35,451 bases of DNA from CAZJGG01 sp964545475 (GTDB taxonomy: Bacteria > Bacillota > Clostridia > Lachnospirales > JAISER01): assembly GCA_964545475.1 (NCBI GenBank), contig CAZJGG010000029.1:1-35451 (forward strand). Direction: 5' to 3'. Positions 8,231-15,284 of the stretch are shown piece after piece. Under the pieces are notes generated by a model, which saw only the letters and a program-made list of their open reading frames with translations, had not been told where the DNA came from and did no database searches. Within the stretch, counting starts at the first letter, position 1. Each line of letters starts with the position of its first letter. The translations under genes and the position numbers were made by a program.

Positions 8231-8290
8231 GCAATTTGACAAAACATTCGCCGCTAGCTGTTTATGTTTTGCAAATAGCTATATAGTGCT
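8231..8290. repeat. Short inverted copy of the interior of the 9155-9570 foldback element
   Basis: GCAATTTGACAAAACATT (8231-8248) is the exact reverse complement of 9348-9365. A 27-nt stretch (8256-8282) matches the reverse complement of 9268-9295 with one inserted base. AGTGCT (8285-8290) mirrors AGCACT at 9245-9250. The three blocks are collinear, so this is a shortened relative of the right-hand element, placed immediately upstream of coaW in inverted orientation. It ends about 17 bp before the coaW ribosome site and contains TTGACA, a possible -35. Confidence 0.85.
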
Positions 8291-8316
8291 TTGATGCTTA
8301 CATTCGGGAGGATTAT

Positions 8317-9156
8317 ATGGGTATTGTTATAGGTATAGACATAGGAGGAAGCATTACTAAAATTGTTGGGCTTTTGGGAGAAAAATCAATAACTCCTATG
8401 ATAGTAAGAGCGGCCGACCCAGTTGCTTCTTTTTTTGGTGCGTTTGGCAAATTTATAGATTCTAACGATTTAGTTATTTCAGATATAGAGAAAGTAATGA
8501 TAACCGGCGTTGGCGCATCCTTTATAACAAAGCCAATATACGGTATAAAAACCGGAAGGGTTGAAGAATTTTTAGCAAACGGTCTTGGAGGGCTTTATTT
8601 AACAGGGCTTGAAAAGGCGGTTATTGTAAGCATGGGGACAGGAACAGCGTTAGTTCGTGCAGAAAATGAACTTATAACCCATATTGGAGGGACAGGCATT
8701 GGAGGAGGAACGGTAATCGGGTTATGTAATAAGCTAATTAACGTTCGTGATATAAGCATTATTATAAAGCTTGCCCAAAACGGCAATTTAAACAACGTGG
8801 ATCTTATGGTCGGTGACATATCAAAAGCGGATTTACCCGGGCTTCCGCCGGACACTACAGCTTCAAATTTCGGAAAAATAAGTGATGTAGCTTCTCAAAG
8901 CGATATTGCTCTTGGCGTTTTAAACCTCGTGCTTCAGTCAATCGGTATGGCAGCGTGTTTTGCTGTAAGAGGAACAGATACGAATAATATTGTTTTAATA
9001 GGAAGTTTATCATCATTGCCCCAATGTGAGTCGGTTTTTCCTCAGTTACAAAACCTATATAAAGTGAACTTTATAATACCAAAAAATTCTGAATATGCAA
9101 CGGCATACGGAGCGGCACTTGCTTATTACAGAAACGGGAAAATGGAAGAGGTCTAA
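8317..9156 (+). CDS. coaW: Type II pantothenate kinase (CoaW-like)
   Basis: This enzyme phosphorylates pantothenate with ATP in the first step of CoA synthesis. Type II enzymes are usually insensitive to CoA feedback. The 279-residue protein has the ASKHA fold signature: GIDIGGSITK phosphate loop near the N-terminus, VSMGTGTALV as phosphate 2, and HIGGTGIGGGTVIGL, which is typical of the Fumble/CoaW branch rather than BadF or CoaX. GSLSSLPQ and the C-terminal YGAALAYY complete it. GGGAGG precedes the ATG. The gene stands alone on the plus strand, between a short repeat remnant (8231-8290) and a larger foldback element whose left end overlaps the stop codon. These flanks hint at local rearrangement, though the gene looks intact. 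Confidence 0.9.
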   Translation: MGIVIGIDIGGSITKIVGLLGEKSITPMIVRAADPVASFFGAFGKFIDSNDLVISDIEKVMITGVGASFITKPIYGIKTGRVEEFLANGLGGLYLTGLEKAVIVSMGTGTALVRAENELITHIGGTGIGGGTVIGLCNKLINVRDISIIIKLAQNGNLNNVDLMVGDISKADLPGLPPDTTASNFGKISDVASQSDIALGVLNLVLQSIGMAACFAVRGTDTNNIVLIGSLSSLPQCESVFPQLQNLYKVNFIIPKNSEYATAYGAALAYYRNGKMEEV

Positions 9157-9570
9157 TAAGCTGTTACCCGCCTTTGAAAGCGATTATTCCGCCATTCTTT
9201 GTTGCGGCGGCTTGCCATAATTATACTCCTTAACCACATAAAATAGCACTGCCTTGCGGCGAATTTTATAGCTATTTGCAAAAGCATAAACAGCTATGTT
9301 CGTGGAAACAGCGGTGAAACGTTTGCTGTTTCCACTCCACACCTGTTAATGTTTTGTCAAATTGCTCTATTTGTGGACTACGTCATCAACTTCTTGTGTG
9401 CCGCTAGCACACGGCGTCGTCTCTTCCTTGCCACAAGCAAAATTTGCTCGCAACTCAGTACTATTTTATATGGTTAAGGAGTATAGCTCTATTATGCCTT
9501 CGCCAACCCGCCGAGAATGGCGAAAAACCGCTGTTTCAAATTCGGGCAACCCATTATTGAATACAGGTTC
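9155..9570. repeat. Foldback (MITE-like) element with about 100-bp imperfect inverted ends
   Basis: The left part (9155-9250) and the reverse complement of the right part (9457-9570) align along their length. Shared blocks are AATAA, CCCG, TTTGAAA, CGCCATTCT, TATACTCCTTAACCA and ATAAAATAG. The right end has the full terminus GAATACAGGTTC; the left terminus is missing or merged with the coaW stop. The interior holds a strong hairpin (GTGGAAACAGC 9302-9312 with GCTGTTTCCAC 9325-9335), GTGTGC-CGCTA-GCACAC, and AGCAAAATTTGCT (9436-9448). There is no transposase; a 76-codon frame inside it is not gene-like. The ends are related to the elements at 34292 and 35247. Confidence 0.88.
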
Positions 9571-9624
9571 TAACATTGCAAAGTATTTTTAAGAATTTTT
9601 GACAATAAATTTTTGCAAATTTGT

Positions 9625-9653
9625 TTGAAATTTATAAAAAAACCATGTATAAT
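9625..9653 (+). promoter_or_regulatory. Sigma-A type promoter for mbl
   Basis: TTGAAA (9625-9630), a 17-bp spacer and TATAAT (9648-9653) lie 74 bp upstream of the mbl start, in the stretch between the foldback element and the gene. This is the best promoter match in the window and probably drives mbl and the rod-protein genes behind it. Confidence 0.8.
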
Positions 9654-9726
9654 ATAATTTGGTTTATGTTTTCAATATTATTGATAATTTTTCTAAAATT
9701 GCCGATAATATATAAGGAGAATGAAG

Positions 9727-10767
9727 ATGTACAGTTCCGATATTGGTATAGACTTAGGCACAGCAAGCGTTTTAGTTTACGTTAAGGACCGCGGTATAGT
9801 TTTGCAAGAGCCTTCGGTAGTTGCCATTAATAAAGATACAGACAGCATTTTAGCCGTAGGAGAAGAAGCAAGGCGAATGCTCGGGAGAACCCCGGGCAAC
9901 ATCGTGGCAATTCGCCCTTTAAGAGAGGGCGTTATATCCGATTATGATATGACGGAAAAAATGCTTAAATATTTTATACAAAAAGCGGTTGGAAAGCCCA
10001 GCCCTTTCAGTGTGCGCCCTCGTATTGCGGTTTGTGTGCCGTCAAGCGTAACAGAAGTTGAAAGGCGTGCAGTTGAGGATGCTACAAGGCAGGCAGGGGC
10101 TAGGCAGGTCTTCGTTATTGAAGAGCCTATCGCCGCCGCTATAGGCGCCGGAATTGATATTTCTAGGGCTTGCGGCTCTATGGTTGTTGATATTGGAGGA
10201 GGAACAACAGACGTTGCGGTTATATCTCTTGGTTCAACGGTTGTTTCCGCTTCAATAAAAGTCGCCGGGGATAATTTTGACGAAGCAATTATAAGATATA
10301 TGCGTAAAAAGCATAACACATTAATCGGCGAAAGAACTGCCGAGGATTTAAAAATAAATGTAGGCTCTGCGTATGACAGAACCATGCCTGTTTCAATGGA
10401 TGTCAGAGGGCGCAACTTAGTTACTGGGTTGCCCCAGACGATAAATGTTAACAGCGACGAGATGGTTGAAGCCTTAACGGAATCCGTTACCCAAATTTGT
10501 GATACGATACATTCCGTTTTGGAGATAACCCCGCCGGAGCTTTCTTCCGACATTTCCGACAGAGGAATTGTTATGACAGGAGGAGGAGGGCTGCTTTTCG
10601 GGCTTGACAAATTAATTACCCACAGAACGGGTATTAATACGATAATAGCCGAAGAAGCGGTTTCATGCGTTGCAATAGGCACGGGAAAATACATAGAGTT
10701 TGCAACTTCCAAGATGGGGCTTAACCTTACGAGAAGCTCCCTTGCACCGAAGAGATTACAAATTTAA
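9727..10767 (+). CDS. mbl: MreB/Mbl-family rod-shape actin homologue
   Basis: This bacterial actin forms membrane-bound filaments that guide the elongation machinery of the side wall. The 346-residue protein shows DIGIDLGTASVLVYV (phosphate 1), GRTPGN, ATRQAGARQVFVIEEP, VVDIGGGTTDVAVISLG (phosphate 2), the ERTAEDLK segment, MTGGGGLLFGLD and AIGTGKYIE (adenosine). The start at 9727 is preferred over an ATG 6 bp upstream: AAGGAG (9714-9719) is 7 nt from 9727 and only 1 nt from the other. The name Mbl rather than MreB rests on context. No mreC/mreD follows; two flagellar rod genes do, as in Bacillus mbl-flhO-flhP. Confidence 0.93.
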   Translation: MYSSDIGIDLGTASVLVYVKDRGIVLQEPSVVAINKDTDSILAVGEEARRMLGRTPGNIVAIRPLREGVISDYDMTEKMLKYFIQKAVGKPSPFSVRPRIAVCVPSSVTEVERRAVEDATRQAGARQVFVIEEPIAAAIGAGIDISRACGSMVVDIGGGTTDVAVISLGSTVVSASIKVAGDNFDEAIIRYMRKKHNTLIGERTAEDLKINVGSAYDRTMPVSMDVRGRNLVTGLPQTINVNSDEMVEALTESVTQICDTIHSVLEITPPELSSDISDRGIVMTGGGGLLFGLDKLITHRTGINTIIAEEAVSCVAIGTGKYIEFATSKMGLNLTRSSLAPKRLQI

Positions 10768-10822
10768 TTTTAGAAACAACTTGCGTTAATTTCGTATTTA
10801 AAATACAAGATTGGGTGGTAAT

Positions 10823-11590
10823 ATGGTCAGAGGTCTTTACACAGCCGCTTTAGGTATGTTAACACAAATGAATAAAATGGACGTTGTTTCCAATAACATT
10901 GCTAATGCGGACACAGCAGGATATAAGAAAGATACGGTTGTTACCAGAAGCTTTTCGGAAGAGTTTATGAACAGGCTTGACGACAAGGCGGATTTAACGG
11001 GAAAAGAGAGAATAGGCAAAGTAACGCCGGGTGTATTTGTTGATGACATATTTACAAATTTTACAACGGGGACAACAACTACAACTGATAATCCCCTTGA
11101 TGTTGCAATTATGGGCGAGGGCTTTTTCTGCGTAAATGTTACGGACTCCAGCGGAAATACCACTGAAAAATATACAAGAAGCGGCTCTTTCACTTTAGGG
11201 CCAGACGGAACACTATTAACAAAAGAAGGTAACGTTGTTTTGGGGGAAAACGGACCTATTGTTATTAATGGTGAAAATGTTACAATTGACGAGGCAGGGC
11301 AAATTTTTGTAGACAATACTTTGTTGGACAGATTTAAGCTTGTTGACTTTGAAGATAAACAAACCCTTAGAAAATATGGGGATTCGTATTATAATATGTC
11401 TAACAATTCACAGCAAAAGACATGTACTGCTTTAATAAGCCCCGGCTGTTTGGAAAATTCAAATGTAAACCCTGTTAGAGAAATGCTGGACTTAATTACT
11501 GTTTCAAGGACTTACGAAGCAAATCAGCGCTTAATAGGCATTCACGATACAATTTTAGGGAAAACGGTTAATGAAATAGGTAGAAAATAA
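10823..11590 (+). CDS. flhO: Flagellar basal-body rod protein (FlhO/FlgF-like)
   Basis: This is a rod/hook-family protein of the axial flagellar structure. The 255-residue product has the N-terminal family segment MVRGLYTAALGM with ISNN-like VVSNNIANADTAGYKK, and ends with the matching C-terminal coiled-coil region (VNPVREMLDLITVSRTYEANQRLI). The ATG at 10823 has GGGTGG 5 nt upstream; an in-frame TTG at 10811 would leave no ribosome site. The order mbl-flhO-flhP matches Bacillus subtilis. It is the first of two paralogous rod genes, 20 bp apart, and the shorter one. Whether it is proximal or distal rod cannot be told from sequence. Confidence 0.9.
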   Translation: MVRGLYTAALGMLTQMNKMDVVSNNIANADTAGYKKDTVVTRSFSEEFMNRLDDKADLTGKERIGKVTPGVFVDDIFTNFTTGTTTTTDNPLDVAIMGEGFFCVNVTDSSGNTTEKYTRSGSFTLGPDGTLLTKEGNVVLGENGPIVINGENVTIDEAGQIFVDNTLLDRFKLVDFEDKQTLRKYGDSYYNMSNNSQQKTCTALISPGCLENSNVNPVREMLDLITVSRTYEANQRLIGIHDTILGKTVNEIGRK

Positions 11591-11610
11591 AATGGCGGAG
11601 GTAATTTACT

Positions 11611-12432
11611 ATGATGCGTTCTTTATGGACTGCGGCTTCCGGAATGGTTAGCCAGCAGCAAAATGTTGATACTATTTCCAACAATTTAGCAAACGTCAAC
11701 ACAAACGGTTACAAAAAAGAAAGAATGGAATTTAAAACCCTTTTATATGATACAATTCAAAGAGCGGATTTAGACGCTGCAAACAGAACGGGAAGACCTG
11801 TAAACCTGCAAGTAGGCGGCGGTGTTCGCCCGGTTGCCACAGCTCGTATATTTTCTCAAGGAAATTTAGAACGTACTGATTATCAGCTTGACCTTGCAAT
11901 TCAAGGCGACGGTTTTTTCGTTGTTTCAAGAGCCCAAGACCAGCCTGCCTACACTAAAGACGGCGCAATTAAACTTTCTCCTACAGACGAAGGATTAATG
12001 CTTGTTACAGCAGACGGTTATCCCTTCTTATCCGTAGATGATGAACCTATTTATTTACCTAACGAAATAAGCGTTAAAGATGTTATAATTCAAGACGATG
12101 GCAGAATTTTCTATACAGATACTAACAAAGAGCAAATAGATACAGGTTATCAGCTTCAAGTTGTGCAGTTTACCAACGTGCAAGGTCTTGAAGCTATTGG
12201 TGCTAACCTTTATTCAACAACTCCGGCAGTTGGAAATATTTTCAGAGAAGTGGACGGAGAAGTAAACAAAGTTTCCGTTGTTATGCAAGGTGTTTTGGAA
12301 TTATCTAACGTGCTTATTGCTAATGAAATGGTTAACTTAATCGTTGCCCAAAGAGCGTATGAGCTTAATTCAAAAGCAATTACAACATCCGACGACATGC
12401 TCCAGCAGGCAAATAACCTTAAGAGACAGTAA
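11611..12432 (+). CDS. flhP: Flagellar basal-body rod protein (FlhP/FlgG-like)
   Basis: This is the second rod-family protein, 273 residues, probably part of the distal rod. It has MMRSLWTAASGMVSQQQNVD, ISNNLANVNTNGYKK (the canonical rod motif) and FlgG-type central segments (QLDLAIQGDGFFVV, TKDGAIKLSP). The C-terminal LIVAQRAYELNSKAITTSDDML matches the FlgG consensus closely, better than its upstream neighbour does. The GGAGG site favours the first of two adjacent ATG codons. It is followed 29 bp later by a rod-binding protein gene, so the three form one assembly unit. Confidence 0.93.
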   Translation: MMRSLWTAASGMVSQQQNVDTISNNLANVNTNGYKKERMEFKTLLYDTIQRADLDAANRTGRPVNLQVGGGVRPVATARIFSQGNLERTDYQLDLAIQGDGFFVVSRAQDQPAYTKDGAIKLSPTDEGLMLVTADGYPFLSVDDEPIYLPNEISVKDVIIQDDGRIFYTDTNKEQIDTGYQLQVVQFTNVQGLEAIGANLYSTTPAVGNIFREVDGEVNKVSVVMQGVLELSNVLIANEMVNLIVAQRAYELNSKAITTSDDMLQQANNLKRQ

Positions 12433-12461
12433 TAAACACTGATTGAAACGGGGTGTATTAT

Positions 12462-12809
12462 ATGGATATAAAAGCAATTGACAGTTCGCCGATTACAACA
12501 ATGCGTACAAATATGGAAAGAGAACAGAGCAAGCTTGATAGTTTCCAGAGCGTTCTTGACAAAGCTATTAGCGACAAGGATAAAACAGAGCTTAAAAAAG
12601 CCTGTTCTGAATTTGAAGGTTATTTTGTTCAAATGATGTTTAAGGAAATGAGAAAAACAGTGGATACAAAAAACAGCTATATACAGAAAAGTAAAACTGA
12701 AGAATATTTTCAAGAACTGCTTGACGAGCAATACGCAAAAACAGCTTCAAAAAATGGAAGCTTCGGGCTTGCAGACGCTATGTATAAGCAGCTTTTAAGA
12801 ACTTTATAG
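12462..12809 (+). CDS. FlgJ N-terminal-type rod-binding protein
   Basis: The 115-residue protein is a stand-alone rod-binding domain equivalent to the N-terminal half of FlgJ, the rod-cap scaffold of proteobacteria. The signature is visible: LKKACSEFEGYFVQMMFKEMRKT, then FQELLDEQYAKTAS and GLADAMYKQL. The C-terminal glucosaminidase/muramidase domain of FlgJ is absent, as in many Firmicutes, so wall opening must come from another enzyme. The ATG at 12462 is preferred over an in-frame GTG at 12453 because ACGGGGTG lies just upstream. It is in the same unit as the two rod proteins, with metK 12 bp behind. Confidence 0.88.
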   Translation: MDIKAIDSSPITTMRTNMEREQSKLDSFQSVLDKAISDKDKTELKKACSEFEGYFVQMMFKEMRKTVDTKNSYIQKSKTEEYFQELLDEQYAKTASKNGSFGLADAMYKQLLRTL

Positions 12810-12821
12810 TAGGAGGCACTA

Positions 12822-13991
12822 ATGATTAGAAAGATATTTACATCAGAATCGGTTACGGAAGGGCATCCGGACAAAATAAGCGACCAAATTTCAGACTCTG
12901 TTTTGGACGCTATTTTGAATAAAGACCCTTATGCTCGTGTTGCCTGTGAAACCCTTGTTTCCACAGGGCTTATTCTAGTTGCCGGAGAGGTAACAACCGA
13001 TTGTTATGTTGATATAGAAAAAATTGCTAGAGATACAGTTAGAGAAATTGGCTACACCCATTCTACCCATGGTTTTGATGCGGATACTTGCTCTGTTTTA
13101 ACGGCATTAAAAGGGCAGTCCCCGGATATTGCCATGGGCGTTGACTATGCTATGGAAGCAAGAGGCGAAAGCGTTGACGAAGCAGAAAAAATGGGTGCTG
13201 GTGACCAAGGTATGATGTTCGGTTTTGCCTGCGACGAAACAGAAGAATTAATGCCATTGCCAATTTCACTTGCCCATAGGCTTTCTCGTCGGTTGGCGGA
13301 AGTGCGCAAAAGCGGCGAGCTTTCTTATTTAAGACCGGATGGTAAAACTCAAGTTGGTATTATTTATGAAAACGGACTTCCAGTTGGGGTTTCAAACGTT
13401 GTTGTTTCTTCCCAACATGCTGAGGAAGTAAGCCATGAAACAATTAAAAAACATTTGATAGAACATGTTGTTATGCCTATAATTCCCGAAAAGTTTTTAA
13501 AAGCTGAAACTCAGTTTTTTATTAATCCTACTGGAAGGTTCGTTATCGGCGGACCTTTAGGGGATTGCGGGCTTACAGGGCGCAAAATAATTGTAGACAC
13601 ATATGGCGGATATGCCGCCCATGGTGGGGGAGCATTTTCCGGCAAAGACCCAACAAAAGTAGACCGTTCCAGCGCATATATGGCTAGATACGTAGCTAAA
13701 AACGTTGTGGCTTCTGGAATTTGTAAAAAATGTGAAATACAAGTGGCATACGCCATTGGCGTTGCAAAGCCGACTTCCATTTCAGCTAACACATACGGAA
13801 CAGGAAGTATTTCCGACTATGAATTAACAAAATTAATTGAAGAAAACTTTGATTTCCGTCCGTTTTCAATAATAAAGCAGTTTGACTTACGCCGTCCAAT
13901 TTACAAAAAAACTGCTGCATACGGGCATTTTGGGAGAACTGATATTGAACTGCCTTGGGAAAAGACAGATAAAACATATGTTTTTAAGTAA
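12822..13991 (+). CDS. metK: S-adenosylmethionine synthetase
   Basis: MetK makes S-adenosylmethionine from methionine and ATP in the cytoplasm. The 389-residue protein contains ESVTEGHPDKI near the N-terminus, the GAGDQGMMFGFA nucleotide segment, GGPLGDCGLTGRKIIVDTYGG and GGGAFSGKDPTKVDRS, all conserved. It starts at an ATG with AGGAGG. Only 12 bp separate it from the rod-binding gene, so there is no room for a SAM riboswitch directly in front. It appears to be read through from the flagellar rod unit, unusual company for a housekeeping gene. A terminator follows. Confidence 0.96.
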   Translation: MIRKIFTSESVTEGHPDKISDQISDSVLDAILNKDPYARVACETLVSTGLILVAGEVTTDCYVDIEKIARDTVREIGYTHSTHGFDADTCSVLTALKGQSPDIAMGVDYAMEARGESVDEAEKMGAGDQGMMFGFACDETEELMPLPISLAHRLSRRLAEVRKSGELSYLRPDGKTQVGIIYENGLPVGVSNVVVSSQHAEEVSHETIKKHLIEHVVMPIIPEKFLKAETQFFINPTGRFVIGGPLGDCGLTGRKIIVDTYGGYAAHGGGAFSGKDPTKVDRSSAYMARYVAKNVVASGICKKCEIQVAYAIGVAKPTSISANTYGTGSISDYELTKLIEENFDFRPFSIIKQFDLRRPIYKKTAAYGHFGRTDIELPWEKTDKTYVFK

Positions 13992-14032
13992 ACAATAAAC
14001 GGCTGAATTTATTCAGCGATACTTATTAAAGG

Positions 14033-14067
14033 CCTATATTATATAACATAGTAATATAGGTTTTTTT
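14033..14067 (+). terminator. Intrinsic terminator after metK
   Basis: CCTATATTA (14033-14041) pairs with TAATATAGG (14052-14060) and is followed by seven T. A second small hairpin, GCTGAA-TTTA-TTCAGC (14002-14017), lies between it and the metK stop. Confidence 0.85.
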
Positions 14068-14087
14068 ATAAGACAGAGGTGTATTAG

Positions 14088-14543
14088 GTGAAAGAAACGG
14101 ACATTAAAATAAAATTATTATTTGATATACTAATTAGGAAAAAAAGGCTTTTATATCAAGTTTTAACTATAACTGAAAACCAGGAAATGCTGCTTTTAAG
14201 CGGCGAAAAAAGTGAGGAAATTGCGGCTTTTTTTAACGGTATGTGTACGGAAAAGCAAAATTTAATTGATGAAATAATGAAGGCGGACAACCTTTTTGAC
14301 AACACATTTTCCGAAATAAGCCCTCAATTTGAAGAATATGCAGATAAAAACAAAGAAATTGTCCGTAAGTTGCAGGATAATATTAAGGAAGTTATGGATT
14401 TTGACGTGAAAATTCGGGTTTTGGAACAGCGTAATAAGGAATTTATAGAAAGAAGCAAAAATCAAAAACCGAAAACCCATGCTGTTTCAAAAAATTATAT
14501 GATTAAGCAGTATCAAAAAGCTCAAAAAGAATCTCTTAAATAA
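14088..14543 (+). CDS. FlgN-like flagellar chaperone candidate (coiled coil)
   Basis: This 151-residue, highly charged protein is predicted to be almost all alpha-helix, with no signal peptide or membrane segment. Its length, helical make-up and place in a flagellar locus resemble the FlgN family, which binds hook-associated proteins before export. The heptad-like stretch LRKKRLLYQVLTITENQEMLL near the start, minus its first residue, is the family-like part. I cannot see a decisive motif, and FliT or another small export chaperone is equally possible. The start is a GTG with GAGGTG upstream. It lies between the metK terminator and a convergent minus-strand gene, so it may be a single transcription unit. 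Confidence 0.55.
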   Translation: MKETDIKIKLLFDILIRKKRLLYQVLTITENQEMLLLSGEKSEEIAAFFNGMCTEKQNLIDEIMKADNLFDNTFSEISPQFEEYADKNKEIVRKLQDNIKEVMDFDVKIRVLEQRNKEFIERSKNQKPKTHAVSKNYMIKQYQKAQKESLK

Positions 14544-14548
14544 ATAAA

Positions 14549-14593
14549 ATAAAAAAAACAAAAAAATTAACCCCCCATTTATCAAGGGAGGTT
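14549..14593 (-). terminator. Terminator for the minus-strand membrane protein gene
   Basis: On the minus strand, AACCTCCC (from 14593) pairs with GGGGGGTT (ending 14569) with one mismatch, then a long T-rich run covers 14568-14549. It sits between two convergent genes and may also slow plus-strand transcripts. Confidence 0.65.
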
Positions 14594-14601
14594 AGGCTGT
14601 T

Positions 14602-15033
14602 TTATGCATCAATTTCGGCTTGAGACAGGGCGGTTCTTATTGCGTCTATTAAAATTTCTTCAGTGTATGCGGACTCTCTTGTTAAAGGAACATCTAACGT
14701 TTGGTTATTTACAATTTCCTTAGAGAGGTTTTCCATTGTAGGTTTAAACAAAGGGTAAAAAACTTCTTGGGTTTCATCAAGCTCTGTAAGCGTAACATTT
14801 TCAATTTCATTATCGTTTACAGTTACAAGCACCCGAACGGGGCTGTTGTGTAAAATTATTTCAGAATAATATGTACCAGGTTTGTAAAGAGCTGAAGTTT
14901 CCTGCTCCTTTGCTTTTTCTTTAGGAACAAAAACTATAATTAAAAAAATGATTACGACAATGCCAATAAGCAAATATATCATTTTCTTAACTATGTCCTT
15001 TAATTGGAAAACAACAATTTTAGTGCCTCCCAT
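14602..15033 (-). CDS. Membrane-anchored protein with divergent FMN-binding-like domain
   Basis: The 143-residue protein has a short cytoplasmic N-terminus, one membrane helix (about 19-36) and an extracellular domain. The segment from KPGTYYSEIIL through RVLVTVNDNEIENVTLTELDE to TRESAYTEEILIDAIRTALS has the order and spacing of the FMN-bind domain of RnfG/NqrC. The usual S-G-A-T site for covalent flavin is replaced by ESAYT, so flavin attachment is doubtful. The start at 15033 has AGGAGGAAACAAAAT before it; a longer frame upstream begins in AT-rich intergenic DNA and was not used. It is antisense in orientation within the flagellar block, with its own terminator. Function unknown. Confidence 0.6.
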   Translation of the reverse strand: MGGTKIVVFQLKDIVKKMIYLLIGIVVIIFLIIVFVPKEKAKEQETSALYKPGTYYSEIILHNSPVRVLVTVNDNEIENVTLTELDETQEVFYPLFKPTMENLSKEIVNNQTLDVPLTRESAYTEEILIDAIRTALSQAEIDA

Positions 15034-15165
15034 ATTTTGTTTCCTCCTCAAAATGTTTATATAATAGTTTATTAGTATGTTAAATAAAATATGTTTATAA
15101 ATATTTAAAAAACAACTGGAAAATGTTATAATAATAAAGTATAATAAAAAAATCAATATGTTGTT

Positions 15166-15265
15166 TAGTCGTTTAACTTGAAAATGGGCTTAAATCTGCA
15201 CCTTAAATGCGCCTAAATCCGCACATTCAGTTCTTGATTTCAACCCTTTTCAACTAAAACGACTA
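15166..15265 (+). promoter_or_regulatory. Inverted-repeat leader upstream of flhA
   Basis: TAGTCGTTTAACTTGAAAA (15166-15184) is mirrored, imperfectly, by 15244-15265 (reverse complement TAGTCGTTTTAGTTGAAAA), ending 19 bp before the flhA start. Between the arms are three similar 11-mers (TAAATCTGCAC, TTAAATGCGC, TAAATCCGCAC). It could fold as a leader stem-loop or be a binding site. No good sigma-A or sigma-28 promoter is evident beside it. Confidence 0.45.
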
Positions 15266-15284
15266 TACCGAAGGAGAATTTTGC

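Noticed and set aside
8231..9570. Composite transposon or integron cassette around coaW
   Set aside because: There are inverted flanks but no transposase or integrase gene and no target duplication, so only an inversion or repeat insertion is supported.
9362..9592. 76-codon plus-strand frame
   Set aside because: It lies inside the foldback element, covers its inverted end and shows no protein-like pattern.
9685..9710. Sigma-28 style promoter before mbl (GCCGATAA at 9701)
   Set aside because: The -35 TAAA is not at the right distance and the start would fall on the ribosome site; the sigma-A promoter at 9625 fits better.
9942..10712. 256-codon minus-strand frame opposite mbl
   Set aside because: It is antisense to a strongly conserved MreB-family gene and has a low-complexity Ser/Thr/Pro/Ile make-up typical of shadow frames.
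10837..11316. 159-codon minus-strand frame opposite flhO
   Set aside because: Antisense shadow of a rod gene with clear family motifs.
12810..12821. SAM riboswitch for metK
   Set aside because: Only 12 bp lie between metK and the gene before it.
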